DNA of 50,430 bases from Actinomycetota bacterium (GTDB lineage Bacteria > Actinomycetota > Actinomycetes > Streptosporangiales > Streptosporangiaceae): positions 5,293 to 55,722 of the forward strand of contig PMSW01000013.1 of assembly GCA_003168215.1 (NCBI GenBank), written 5' to 3'. The notes beneath the pieces were generated by a model, which was given only the letters and a program-made list of their open reading frames with translations, searched no databases and was not told where the DNA came from. This document shows positions 43,074 to 50,430 of the stretch, in pieces (the stretch's first letter is position 1; every line of letters begins with the position of its first letter). Both the position numbers and the translations under genes were made by a program.

Positions 43074-44028
43074 CATGCGCACCAGGCTCGGCCACGTCGA
43101 GCTGCCCAACCCGATTCTCACCGCGTCCGGCTGCGCGGGCGCGGGCCGTGAGCTGGCGCAGTTCATCGACGTGTCCAAGATCGGCGCCGTCGTGACCAAG
43201 TCGGTGATGCTCGCGCCCCGCGCCGGGCGGCCGACGCCGCGGATGGCGGAGACGCCGAGCGGCATGCTCAACTCGATCGGCCTGCAGGGTCCTGGCATCG
43301 ACGCGTTCCTGCAGCGGGACCTGCCGTGGCTGCTGTCGCGCGGCGCGCGCGCGGTGGTATCCATCGCGGGCGGCACCGTGGAGGAGTTCGCCGAGCTGGC
43401 TTCCCGGCTCTCCGACGCGGCCGGGGTCACCGCGATCGAGGTCAACATCTCCTGCCCGAATGTCGAGCACCGGGGGCAGGTGTTCGCCTGCGACCCGGTG
43501 GCCGCCGCCGCGGTGATCGAGGCGGTACGGGGCCGCGCGCGCTACGACATCCCGGTGTTCGCCAAGCTCTCGCCTGACGTCACCGACATCGTGGCAGTTG
43601 CCCGGGCCTGCGTGGCGGCGGGCGCGGATGGGCTCTCGATGATCAATACGCTGCTGGGCATGGCCATCGACTGCGACACGATGCGCCCGGTGCTGGCCGG
43701 CGTCGCGGGCGGGCTGTCCGGCCCGGCGATCCGGCCGGTCGCGGTGCGGTGCGTGTGGCAGGTGCGCGAGGCGCTGCCCGATGTGCCGATCATCGGGATG
43801 GGCGGGGTGCGGACGGGAAAGGACGCGCTCGAGCTGATCCTGGCCGGGGCCGGCCTGGTCGCGGTCGGCACGACGATCTTCCACGACCCGTCCGCGTGCG
43901 AGCGCATCCTGCGCGAGCTCGACGAGGAACTCGCGCGGCGCGGGATCGACCGGCTGTCCGACGTCGTCGGGCTGGCGCACGAGCCGCGGACAGCAACCGG
44001 GCGCAGGCTCGCCAGGAACGTGCCCTGA
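43063..44028 (+). CDS. pyrD: dihydroorotate dehydrogenase, class 1B catalytic subunit
   Basis: The 321-residue FMN barrel oxidises dihydroorotate to orotate. It has NPILTASGCAG, NSIGLQGPG, EVNISCPNVEHRGQ with catalytic Cys near 131, KLSPDVTDI and MGGVRTGKDALELILAGA. The Cys base and the neighbouring pyrK show class 1B, NAD-linked through PyrK. ATG 43063 is chosen over the ORF-track start in pyrK, with GAAGG about 8 nt upstream. It lies 139 nt before pyrF. Confidence 0.93.
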   Translation: MGTDMRTRLGHVELPNPILTASGCAGAGRELAQFIDVSKIGAVVTKSVMLAPRAGRPTPRMAETPSGMLNSIGLQGPGIDAFLQRDLPWLLSRGARAVVSIAGGTVEEFAELASRLSDAAGVTAIEVNISCPNVEHRGQVFACDPVAAAAVIEAVRGRARYDIPVFAKLSPDVTDIVAVARACVAAGADGLSMINTLLGMAIDCDTMRPVLAGVAGGLSGPAIRPVAVRCVWQVREALPDVPIIGMGGVRTGKDALELILAGAGLVAVGTTIFHDPSACERILRELDEELARRGIDRLSDVVGLAHEPRTATGRRLARNVP

Positions 44029-44167
44029 CCGCCGGGAGCATGCCCGGGTGCGGGTGCGTGCCTGCTGCGCGTCACAGTGCGCCTGCGGCGCGCTACGGCC
44101 CCGCGTCGGGCGCATGGCGGGGCGGGGAACGAACGAGACGGGAACGAATTAAGGGAAGGAGCATGCG

Positions 44168-44875
44168 GTGAGCTATCGCGCACCTGTTGCCGTCGCGCTC
44201 GACGCGCCTGATCTGGAGACGGCAGCGCGCTGGGCGGACCTGGTCACGCCCTACGTCAGCACGGTCAAGATCGGGCTCGAGCTCTACCTGCGCTACGGGC
44301 CGGAAGCGGTCACCTCGATCCGGGGGGCCAGCGGCGTCCAGGTATTCCTCGACCTGAAGCTGCATGACATCCCGGCGACGGTAGCTGGCGCGGCCCGTGC
44401 GGTGGCACGGCTGCGGCCGGGGATACTCACCGTGCACGCGGCCGCCGGGCCCGCGGCTATCCGCGCCGCCGTGCAAGCAGCACCGGATACTCAGATCGCC
44501 GCCGTGACGGTGCTCACCTCGCTCGGCGACGACGATCTGGCCGCCATCGGGATGGCCGGCCCGACCCGAGATGCCGTGCGCCGGCTCGCGGTCCTGTCGG
44601 TCGCGGCCGGGGCCACGGGGCTGGTCTGCTCGCCGCGCGAGGTGGCCGTCCTCAGGGCCGAGGTCGGGCCGGACATCACCCTCATCACGCCGGGGATCCG
44701 CGCGGCCGGGTCGGACGCTCAGGATCAGGCGAGAGTTTCCACGCCGGAGGAGGCGCTGGGCGCCGGTGCCGACCTCCTGGTCATCGGCCGGCCCATTACC
44801 GGCGCGCCGGACCCGGGGGCGGCAGCGGCGGCGGTCGGGACGTCGCTAAGGCGGCTGCTGGCAGCCTCAGGCTGA
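44168..44875 (+). CDS. pyrF: orotidine 5'-phosphate decarboxylase
   Basis: The 235-residue enzyme converts OMP to UMP. VALDAPDLETAARWADL, STVKIGLELY and FLDLKLHDIPATVAGAARAV with the catalytic Asp-Lys-Asp are visible, as in the short E. coli-type family; it is not the longer actinobacterial PyrF type. GGGAAGGAG precedes GTG 44168. It closes the pyr cluster. The 139-bp gap before it holds no obvious terminator. Confidence 0.93.
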   Translation: MSYRAPVAVALDAPDLETAARWADLVTPYVSTVKIGLELYLRYGPEAVTSIRGASGVQVFLDLKLHDIPATVAGAARAVARLRPGILTVHAAAGPAAIRAAVQAAPDTQIAAVTVLTSLGDDDLAAIGMAGPTRDAVRRLAVLSVAAGATGLVCSPREVAVLRAEVGPDITLITPGIRAAGSDAQDQARVSTPEEALGAGADLLVIGRPITGAPDPGAAAAAVGTSLRRLLAASG

Positions 44876-45022
44876 GTTCCGGCCGGTTTACCATGGCCCG
44901 ATCTATCCGTCGGGCACCCTGACGCGAGGGACATATGGTACAGCATATGGCTACTTTTAGTAGCGGAGTATATACGCAGAGTAGTATCGGATAAATTGTG
45001 GCACGACAAACGGGGGTTTGCA

Positions 45023-45051
45023 TTGCCGTGACGGTCTGAACTCGCTAGTTT
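45023..45051 (+). promoter_or_regulatory. predicted housekeeping promoter of mihF
   Basis: TTGCCG and TAGTTT with a 17-nt spacer give a near-consensus vegetative promoter, about 48 nt before the mihF start. The 120 bp upstream (about 44930-45010) is unusually AT-rich for this genome and contains two CATATG copies 6 nt apart. Confidence 0.6.
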
Positions 45052-45098
45052 CCCCTCGCGGAGCGACTTTTTCGATACGAAACCCGAGGTGACCACGC

Positions 45099-45419
45099 GT
45101 GGCTCTTCCCCCACTCACCCCCGAGCAGCGGGCCGCGGCCCTGGAAAAGGCTGCCAAGGCACGCAAGGAGCGTGCCGAGGTCAAGAACCGGCTCAAGCAC
45201 GGTTCGACGACCCTGCCCCAGGTCCTCAAAGAGGGCCAGACCGATGACATAGTCGGCAAGATGAAAGTGTCGGCATTGCTCGAGTCCATGCCGGGCGTCG
45301 GCAAGGTACGCGCCAGGCAGATCATGGAGCGGCTCGGTATCGCGGAGTCGCGGCGCGTCCGCGGCCTCGGCGCCAACCAGCGGACTGCTCTCCAGAACGA
45401 GTTCGGCGGTGATATCTGA
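45099..45419 (+). CDS. mihF: integration host factor, actinobacterial type
   Basis: The 106-residue basic protein has an N-terminal Lys/Arg-rich helix ([27 protein letters not shown]) and an H2TH-like C-terminal part with [27 protein letters not shown]. It is the actinobacterial IHF (mIHF/sIHF), a nucleoid-associated protein that bends DNA. It is unrelated to Gram-negative IHF. The GTG start follows GAGGTG. It precedes gmk by 44 nt, the conserved order in this group. Confidence 0.94.
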   Translation: MALPPLTPEQRAAALEKAAKARKERAEVKNRLKHGSTTLPQVLKEGQTDDIVGKMKVSALLESMPGVGKVRARQIMERLGIAESRRVRGLGANQRTALQNEFGGDI

Positions 45420-45463
45420 CCGACGCTGGGGAGCCTAGGGGCGGGGGCGAGGGGCGGAGGTCC

Positions 45464-46072
45464 ATGGCCGGTCCGTCGGCCGACCGCGCGCGCGGCCAGG
45501 CCCTGGCCCCTGTCCCTGCACGGCTCACCGTGCTCTCCGGGCCCTCCGGCGTCGGCAAGAGCACGGTCATACGCTGCCTGCGGCGGGCGTCCCCGCAGAT
45601 CTGGCTCTCGGTTTCCGTCACCACGCGGGCGCCGCGGCCAGGCGAGGCTGACGGCCGCGAGTACTGCTTCGTGAGCGAGCGCGAGTTCGACGCGATGACC
45701 GAAAGCGGCGAGCTGCTCGAATGGGCGCACTTCGCGGGGCACCGGTACGGCACGCCGCGGGCCCCTGTCGAGGAACGGCTGGCGGCCGGCCTGCCGGTGC
45801 TGCTCGAGATCGACCTGGCGGGCGCGAGGCAGGTGCGCCGCGCCGTTCCTGGCGCCCTGCTGGTGTTCCTGGCGCCCCCCTCCTGGGCGGAGCTCGTCCG
45901 CCGGCTGACCGGCCGGGATACCGAATCCGCTGAGCTCATCCGCCAGCGGCTGGAGGCAGCTCAGGTGGAGCTCGCCGCTGGCAGCGAGTTTGATGTCACG
46001 ATCGTCAACACATCGGTCGAGGACGTCTGCCACCAGCTGGTAGAGTTGACCGAGGCCCCATCGGGCCAGTGA
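45464..46072 (+). CDS. gmk: guanylate kinase
   Basis: The 202-residue kinase phosphorylates GMP to GDP. The P-loop is GPSGVGKST, followed by [17 protein letters not shown] and [12 protein letters not shown] for nucleotide binding, then [14 protein letters not shown]. The N-terminal ~20 residues before LTVLSGPSG vary. It shares a transcript with rpoZ, which starts 39 nt downstream. Confidence 0.95.
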   Translation: MAGPSADRARGQALAPVPARLTVLSGPSGVGKSTVIRCLRRASPQIWLSVSVTTRAPRPGEADGREYCFVSEREFDAMTESGELLEWAHFAGHRYGTPRAPVEERLAAGLPVLLEIDLAGARQVRRAVPGALLVFLAPPSWAELVRRLTGRDTESAELIRQRLEAAQVELAAGSEFDVTIVNTSVEDVCHQLVELTEAPSGQ

Positions 46073-46111
46073 CGCGGTTCTTGCCGCGCTCCCGAAACTG
46101 GAAGGCACAAC

Positions 46112-46372
46112 GTGGCTGGCACTTCCGTCCCGGAAGGCATCATCAACCCGCCCATCGACGACCTACTTGATGTCGTGGACAGCAAGTACGGCCTCGTCAT
46201 CATGGCGTCGAAGCGGGCACGTCAGATCAATGCTTACTACGCCCAGCTGAGCGAGGGCCTGCTGGAGTACGTGGGGCCGCTGGTCGAGACGCGCGTTCAG
46301 GAGAAGCCGCTCTCGATCGCGCTCCGCGAGATCAGCGAGCGGCTGCTGACCGTGGGCGCGGTGGAGTCCTGA
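46112..46372 (+). CDS. rpoZ: RNA polymerase omega subunit
   Basis: The 86-residue omega subunit has [33 protein letters not shown], the conserved fold helix set. It aids assembly and stability of RNA polymerase. It lies between gmk and coaBC, the standard actinobacterial order. Confidence 0.95.
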   Translation: MAGTSVPEGIINPPIDDLLDVVDSKYGLVIMASKRARQINAYYAQLSEGLLEYVGPLVETRVQEKPLSIALREISERLLTVGAVES

Positions 46373-46401
46373 CCGGCTGACTCCCGGCCGGGCAACCGCC
46401 A

Positions 46402-47601
46402 GTGCGCATTGTCCTCGGGGTCGGCGCGGGAATCGCCGCCTACAAGTCATGCGAGCTGCTCCGGCTACTCACCGAGTCCGGCCATGACGTCCGGGTGGTG
46501 CCCACCCCTGACGCGCTCCGGTTCGTCGGCGAGGCAACCTGGGCCGCGCTGTCCGGCCATCCCGTTACCGCCACCGCGTGGGACGAGGTACACGACGTTC
46601 CGCATGTCCGGTTGGGCCAGACGGCTGACCTGGTCCTGGTGGCACCGGCGACCGCGGACCTGCTAGCCCGCGCCGCGGCGGGGATGTCCGGCGACCTGCT
46701 GACCGCGGTGCTGCTGACCGCGCGCTGCCCGGCTGTTTTCGCGCCCGCCATGCACACCGAGATGTGGGAGCATCCGGCGACCCAGGCGAACGCGGCCACG
46801 CTGCGCGAGCGCGGCGCCGTGGTTCTTGAGCCCGCGGCGGGCAGGCTCACCGGCAAGGACACCGGGCCTGGCCGGCTGCCGGAGCCCGCTGAGCTGATGC
46901 GCATCGCGGAACGGGTGCTGGCCCGCGGTGCCGCCGGGCTCGCGCCGGATCTCGCCGGGCGCGTGGTCGTGGTGTCGGCAGGCGGTACCAGGGAGGAACT
47001 CGATCCGGTCCGGTTCCTCGGCAACTGGTCATCGGGGCGGCAGGGCTACGCGCTGGCCGCGGCGGCCGCGGCCCGCGGCGCCAGGGTCACGCTGGTGGCA
47101 GCCAACGTAACCCTCGCCGACCCGGCCGGGGTGCGCGTCCTGCCGGTGACATCCGCTGCCCAGCTGCGTGACGCGGTGACGGAGGCCGCGCGGGAGGCTG
47201 ACGCCCTGGTCATGGCTGCGGCGGTCGCCGATTACCGGCCCGAGACCAGGAGCGAGACGAAAATCAAGAAGACTCCCGCGGCACCTGAGCCGATCCGCCT
47301 CTTGCAGAATCCCGACATCCTCCGCGAGCTATCAGCCCACCGGCTGCGGGCGGGCCAGGTCATCGTCGGCTTCGGCGCTGAGACTCAGGACCTGCTCGGC
47401 AACGGCCGCGCGAAACTCGCCGCAAAGGGGTGCGATCTGCTTGTCGTCAATAAGGTGGGGCCGGGAATCGGATTCGGCGCGAGCAACAACGAGGCCGTGA
47501 TCCTTGCCGCTGACGGGACGCAGACCCAGGTCCCTCTCGGTTCCAAGGAGGCACTTGCCGACGTGATCTGGGATCTTGTCGCGACGAGACTCGCTGGCTG
47601 A
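46402..47601 (+). CDS. coaBC: bifunctional phosphopantothenoylcysteine decarboxylase / phosphopantothenate-cysteine ligase
   Basis: The 399-residue fusion has an N-terminal FMN decarboxylase domain (VLGVGAGIAAYKSCELL, PAMHTEMW) and a C-terminal CTP-dependent ligase domain (VSAGGTREELDPVRFLGNWSSG, AAVADYRPE, KIKKTP). It makes phosphopantetheine for coenzyme A. The GTG start lies 29 nt after rpoZ. Confidence 0.94.
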   Translation: MRIVLGVGAGIAAYKSCELLRLLTESGHDVRVVPTPDALRFVGEATWAALSGHPVTATAWDEVHDVPHVRLGQTADLVLVAPATADLLARAAAGMSGDLLTAVLLTARCPAVFAPAMHTEMWEHPATQANAATLRERGAVVLEPAAGRLTGKDTGPGRLPEPAELMRIAERVLARGAAGLAPDLAGRVVVVSAGGTREELDPVRFLGNWSSGRQGYALAAAAAARGARVTLVAANVTLADPAGVRVLPVTSAAQLRDAVTEAAREADALVMAAAVADYRPETRSETKIKKTPAAPEPIRLLQNPDILRELSAHRLRAGQVIVGFGAETQDLLGNGRAKLAAKGCDLLVVNKVGPGIGFGASNNEAVILAADGTQTQVPLGSKEALADVIWDLVATRLAG

Positions 47602-47686
47602 CGGCCCGGCGCCGCTATCCCGGCTAGACTTCGGCGAGTCTCAGGCCCACTGAAGAGTCTCAGCCCCCCACTGAAAAGGGAGTCAG

Positions 47687-48880
47687 GTGACCGGTCGTCT
47701 ATTTACCTCCGAGTCTGTGACGGAAGGCCATCCGGACAAAATGGCCGACCAGATCAGCGACGCCATTCTTGATGGCATGCTCAAAGGCGACCCGCGCAGC
47801 CGCGTCGCCGTGGAGACGATGATCACTACCGGGCAGGTCCACGTCGCAGGAGAGGTGACAACCTCGACCTATGTGGACATCCCGGGAATCATCAGGGAGA
47901 AGATCCTCGACATCGGGTACGACTCGTCCGCGAAGGGATTCGACGGGGCCTCCTGCGGGGTTTCCGTGTCCATCGGCTCTCAGTCTCCCGACATCGCCCG
48001 CGGCATCAGCGATGCGTTCGAGCACCGGGAGGGCGAGGGCGCGGACGAGCTTGACCGCCAGGGCGCCGGTGACCAGGGAATGATGTTCGGCTACGCCTGC
48101 CGGGAGACCCCCGAGTTCATGCCGCTCCCGATCATGCTCGCGCACCGGCTCTCCCGTCAGCTGTCGCAGGCCCGCCGCAGCGGCGCGGTGCCGTACATCC
48201 GCCCGGACGGCAAGACCCAGGTGACCATCGAGTACTCCGGGATCAGGCCGGTGCGGCTGGACACCGTCGTGATCTCCACCCAGCATGCCCCGTCCATCGA
48301 CCTGGACAAGCTGCTGGCTCCCGACGTACGCGACCACGTGGTGCAGCCGGTCGTGGCCGGGCTCGACCTCGACACCGCCCACTACCGGCTGCTGGTCAAC
48401 CCCACCGGGCGGTTCGAGGTCGGCGGCCCGATGGGCGACGCGGGCCTGACCGGCCGCAAGATCATCATTGACACGTACGGCGGGATGGCCAGGCACGGGG
48501 GAGGGGCATTCTCCGGCAAGGATCCCTCCAAGGTGGACCGCAGCGCCGCCTACGCCATGCGGTGGGTGGCCAAGAACGTCGTCGCGGCAGGCCTGGCCGA
48601 GCGATGCGAGACGCAGGTCGCCTACGCGATCGGCAAGGCGAAGCCGGTCGGCGTCTTCGTCGAGTGCTTCGGCACCGAGCGGGTGGCGGTGGAGCGCATC
48701 CAGGACGCGGTGCTCAAGGTTTTCGATCTCCGCCCGGCGGCGATCATCAGGGACCTGGACCTGCTCCGCCCGATCTACTCGCAGACAGCCGCCTACGGCC
48801 ATTTCGGCCGGGAGGAGCCGGACTTCACCTGGGAACGGACCGACCGGACGGAAGCCCTCAAGTCGGCTGCCGGCCTCTGA
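47687..48880 (+). CDS. metK: S-adenosylmethionine synthetase
   Basis: The 397-residue enzyme makes SAM from methionine and [33 protein letters not shown] and [19 protein letters not shown] are diagnostic motifs. The leader (47602-47686) has repeated CCACTGAA and AAGGGAG before GTG 47687. No SAM riboswitch pattern was recognised. It follows coaBC by 85 nt. Confidence 0.96.
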   Translation: MTGRLFTSESVTEGHPDKMADQISDAILDGMLKGDPRSRVAVETMITTGQVHVAGEVTTSTYVDIPGIIREKILDIGYDSSAKGFDGASCGVSVSIGSQSPDIARGISDAFEHREGEGADELDRQGAGDQGMMFGYACRETPEFMPLPIMLAHRLSRQLSQARRSGAVPYIRPDGKTQVTIEYSGIRPVRLDTVVISTQHAPSIDLDKLLAPDVRDHVVQPVVAGLDLDTAHYRLLVNPTGRFEVGGPMGDAGLTGRKIIIDTYGGMARHGGGAFSGKDPSKVDRSAAYAMRWVAKNVVAAGLAERCETQVAYAIGKAKPVGVFVECFGTERVAVERIQDAVLKVFDLRPAAIIRDLDLLRPIYSQTAAYGHFGREEPDFTWERTDRTEALKSAAGL

Positions 48881-48907
48881 CCGGCCGCCAGGGGCTCAGC
48901 CTGAAGG

Positions 48908-48922
48908 TAGTGAATCCGGCTG
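48908..48922 (+). repeat. left copy of the GTGAATCCGG repeat
   Basis: GTAGTGAATCCGGCT sits just after metK, 16 nt before the epimerase start. It is the inverted partner of the copy at 49910-49937 and resembles the arms of the element at 29792-29857. It lies where the epimerase promoter must be, so its conservation could have a regulatory cause. Confidence 0.45.
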
Positions 48923-48937
48923 CTAACTTGACGTCCC

Positions 48938-49879
48938 ATGGTTGATGCGCGAAGGGTGCTGGTCACCGGCGGAGCAGGGTTCGTGGGCGCCACTCTGGTC
49001 CGGCGGCTTGTCGACAGCGGGCACTCGGTCCGGGTATTCGATAACTATTCGACGGGGGACCCCGGCCAGCTCGCCGGGGTCGACGCTGAGCTGGTCGAGG
49101 GGGACATCCGGGATGTCGCGGCGCTCGATGCCGCACTCACCGGGATACAGGGCGTCGTCCACCTCGCGGCCGCCGGATCGGTGGTCATGTCCGTCGAGGA
49201 CCCGGTGCCGAACTTCGACGTCAACGTCGTCGGCACCTTCCGCGTCCTCGACGCCGCCCGGCGGGCCGGCGTGGAGCGGATCGTCCAGGCCTCGACCGGA
49301 GGCGCGCTGATCGGCAACGCCGCGCCGCCGGTCAGCGAGAGTTCCCTGCCGAGGCCCATCTCGCCCTACGGGGCCAGCAAGCTCGCTGGCGAGGGCTACG
49401 CGTGCGCGTTCGCCCACGCCTACGGCCTGTCCACGGTGGCGCTCCGGTTCGCGAATGTCTACGGCCCGTGGAGTGCCCGCAAGCGCGGCGCGATGACCAT
49501 GTTCTTCCGGGCGATCCACGCTGGCGAGCCGATCGTGATCTACGGAGATGGTGCTGCATCGCGGGACTACACGCATGTCGACGACATCTCCAGCGCGCTG
49601 CAGCTCGGCCTGACCAGCGACGTGCCGGGCGGGACCGTGCTGCACATCGCATCCGGCGTGGAGACGACGGTGCGCTGTCTGGCCGACCTGTGCCGCGTCG
49701 CGGCCGGCAAGCCGGATCATCCGGTGGAGTACCGGCCCAAGCGTCCCGGCGAGGTGGAGCGGAACTTTGCTTCTTATGAGCTGGCCCAGAAAGTGCTCGG
49801 GTACGCGCCCAGCATCAGTCGCGAGGCCGGCATCCCCAAGACCTGGCGGTGGTTCCAGGATTCGGTGTTCCGTCCCTGA
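48938..49879 (+). CDS. NAD-dependent sugar-nucleotide epimerase/dehydratase
   Basis: The 313-residue extended SDR protein has the NAD motif VTGGAGFVGATLVRRL, a catalytic YGASKLAGEGYA (Tyr-x3-Lys) and RDYTHVDDISSAL. It is closest to UDP-glucose 4-epimerase-like enzymes making surface sugars; the substrate is uncertain. It lies between metK and priA, genes that are often neighbours in actinobacteria, so it may be an insertion. Inverted copies of a short repeat lie on both sides. Confidence 0.85.
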   Translation: MVDARRVLVTGGAGFVGATLVRRLVDSGHSVRVFDNYSTGDPGQLAGVDAELVEGDIRDVAALDAALTGIQGVVHLAAAGSVVMSVEDPVPNFDVNVVGTFRVLDAARRAGVERIVQASTGGALIGNAAPPVSESSLPRPISPYGASKLAGEGYACAFAHAYGLSTVALRFANVYGPWSARKRGAMTMFFRAIHAGEPIVIYGDGAASRDYTHVDDISSALQLGLTSDVPGGTVLHIASGVETTVRCLADLCRVAAGKPDHPVEYRPKRPGEVERNFASYELAQKVLGYAPSISREAGIPKTWRWFQDSVFRP

Positions 49880-49909
49880 CCGGATGACCCGGCCCACGGA
49901 ACCTTGCAA

Positions 49910-49937
49910 GGTGGTCGAAAGCCGGATTCACCATGTT
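49910..49937 (-). repeat. right copy of the GTGAATCCGG repeat
   Basis: On the minus strand it reads AACATGGTGAATCCGG then CTTTCGACCACCT, matching the left half of the 29792 element at about 23 of 28 positions. It lies in the 168-bp gap between the epimerase and priA. Nothing else was recognised in that gap. Confidence 0.6.
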
Positions 49938-50047
49938 TCGTGCCGGGGATGGCGGCGCTGCTTCCAGCGAGAAGGCTGACTCCCGAGCGGAGCCCGGCGC
50001 AGCCTCGGGTTGCCCTGGCTGCCGGACCTCTCTGGTAGGACAGAACC

Positions 50048-50430
50048 GTGGCAAGTCCAGCGCGACGGGGCGCAAGCACGCGGCCGCGGCAGGGCCGCCC
50101 CGTCCCGGCCGCAGCTGTCAGCCTGCCGGTCGCGCGGGTGGCCGTCGACGTTCCGCTGGCGCATCTCGACCGGCCCTTCGACTACCTGGTTCCTGAGCGG
50201 CTGACGCTGGACGCCGTACCTGGCTGCCGGGTCCGGGTGCGGTTCGCCGGGCGGCTGGTCGGCGGTTATCTGCTGGGGCGGGCAGATGCCAGCGATCATC
50301 AGGGCGGCCTTGCCTTCCTGGAGCGGGTGGTGTCGCCCGAGCCCGTGCTCACCGCCGAGATCGCGGGCCTTGCCCGGGCGGTCGCGGACCGCTACGGGGG
50401 CACGCTGGCCGACGTGCTGCGGCTGGCGAT
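50048..50430 (+). CDS. priA: primosomal protein PriA (N-terminal part, cut by window end)
   Basis: The open frame encodes about 127 residues and continues beyond the window. The segment VARVAVDVPLAHLDRPFDYLVP and the RVRVRFAGRLVGGYLLG that follows are the 3'-DNA-binding domain at the N-terminus of PriA. It restarts stalled replication forks; in actinobacteria the C-terminal helicase motifs are often decayed, which cannot be checked here. GTG 50048 has TAGGACAG upstream. About 25 variable residues precede the conserved domain. Confidence 0.85.
   Translation, partial: MASPARRGASTRPRQGRPVPAAAVSLPVARVAVDVPLAHLDRPFDYLVPERLTLDAVPGCRVRVRFAGRLVGGYLLGRADASDHQGGLAFLERVVSPEPVLTAEIAGLARAVADRYGGTLADVLRLA

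Noticed and set aside
42610-44115. 501-residue minus-strand ORF
   Set aside because: Antisense of pyrK and pyrD; composition typical of shadow frames.
47602-47686. SAM riboswitch before metK
   Set aside because: The 85-nt leader is too short and shows none of the conserved aptamer blocks I know.

Overview
The window is high-GC actinobacterial chromosome. Codon use, many GTG/TTG starts, a BldD developmental regulator, an actinobacterial integration host factor, an F420-type LLM oxidoreductase, a SAV_6107-family HEPN protein and an Rv2175c-family protein point to a filamentous, Streptomyces- or Streptosporangium-like lineage. The genus cannot be told from the sequence. No rRNA, tRNA, complete IS element or CRISPR array was seen.

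Left block (1-14700): truncated long-chain acyl-CoA ligase (-); metallophosphoesterase, SRPBCC protein, Cys-rich hypothetical and ROK glucokinase (+); small membrane protein, esterase and MurJ flippase (-); a phosphofructokinase with the residue pair of PPi-dependent enzymes (+); methyltransferase (+); helix-hairpin-helix membrane protein (-); ThiI and LLM oxidoreductase (+). AroF (-) is preceded by what looks like a complete attenuator: a leader peptide rich in Tyr/Trp/Phe, a possible antiterminator pairing and a 14-bp terminator hairpin. A sulfite-oxidase-like gene follows.

Accessory block (about 14700-21500): MBL hydrolase, an ECF-type sigma factor with a membrane partner, a DUF5919-type regulator overlapping an inositol-monophosphatase gene, and many broken pieces. 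A 95-nt copy of part of the phosphatase gene and a decayed copy of the 3' end of the sulfite-oxidase-like gene lie in direct orientation and suggest a decayed segmental duplication. A toxin-antitoxin-like operon follows; its toxin is frameshifted and its promoter carries a nested dyad. There are also hydrolase and unknown-gene remnants and a lone HicB.

Thiamine, prenyl and folate block (21500-33900): endonuclease IV and a PASTA-domain Ser/Thr kinase (-); thiO-thiS-thiG (-) behind a TPP riboswitch whose promoter appears to share one palindromic -10 box with a divergent FAD oxidoreductase; an Rv2175c-type DNA-binding protein and thiE (+); a polyprenyl synthase and metF transcribed divergently, both probably as leaderless mRNAs; a GNAT; a HEPN protein behind a DNA-damage-type promoter; and bldD (-).

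Pyrimidine and housekeeping block (34350-50430): pyrR-pyrB-pyrC-carA-carB-pyrK-pyrD, tightly overlapped, then pyrF. pyrR is preceded by a PyrR-binding-loop-like hairpin that holds part of its own Shine-Dalgarno sequence. mihF, gmk, rpoZ, coaBC, metK, a sugar-nucleotide epimerase flanked by inverted repeats, and the start of priA follow. Several core enzymes (ThiI, PyrC, CarA, ThiO, PyrR, PyrK and the kinase) carry Gly/Ala/Pro/Ser/Thr-rich insertions or tails.
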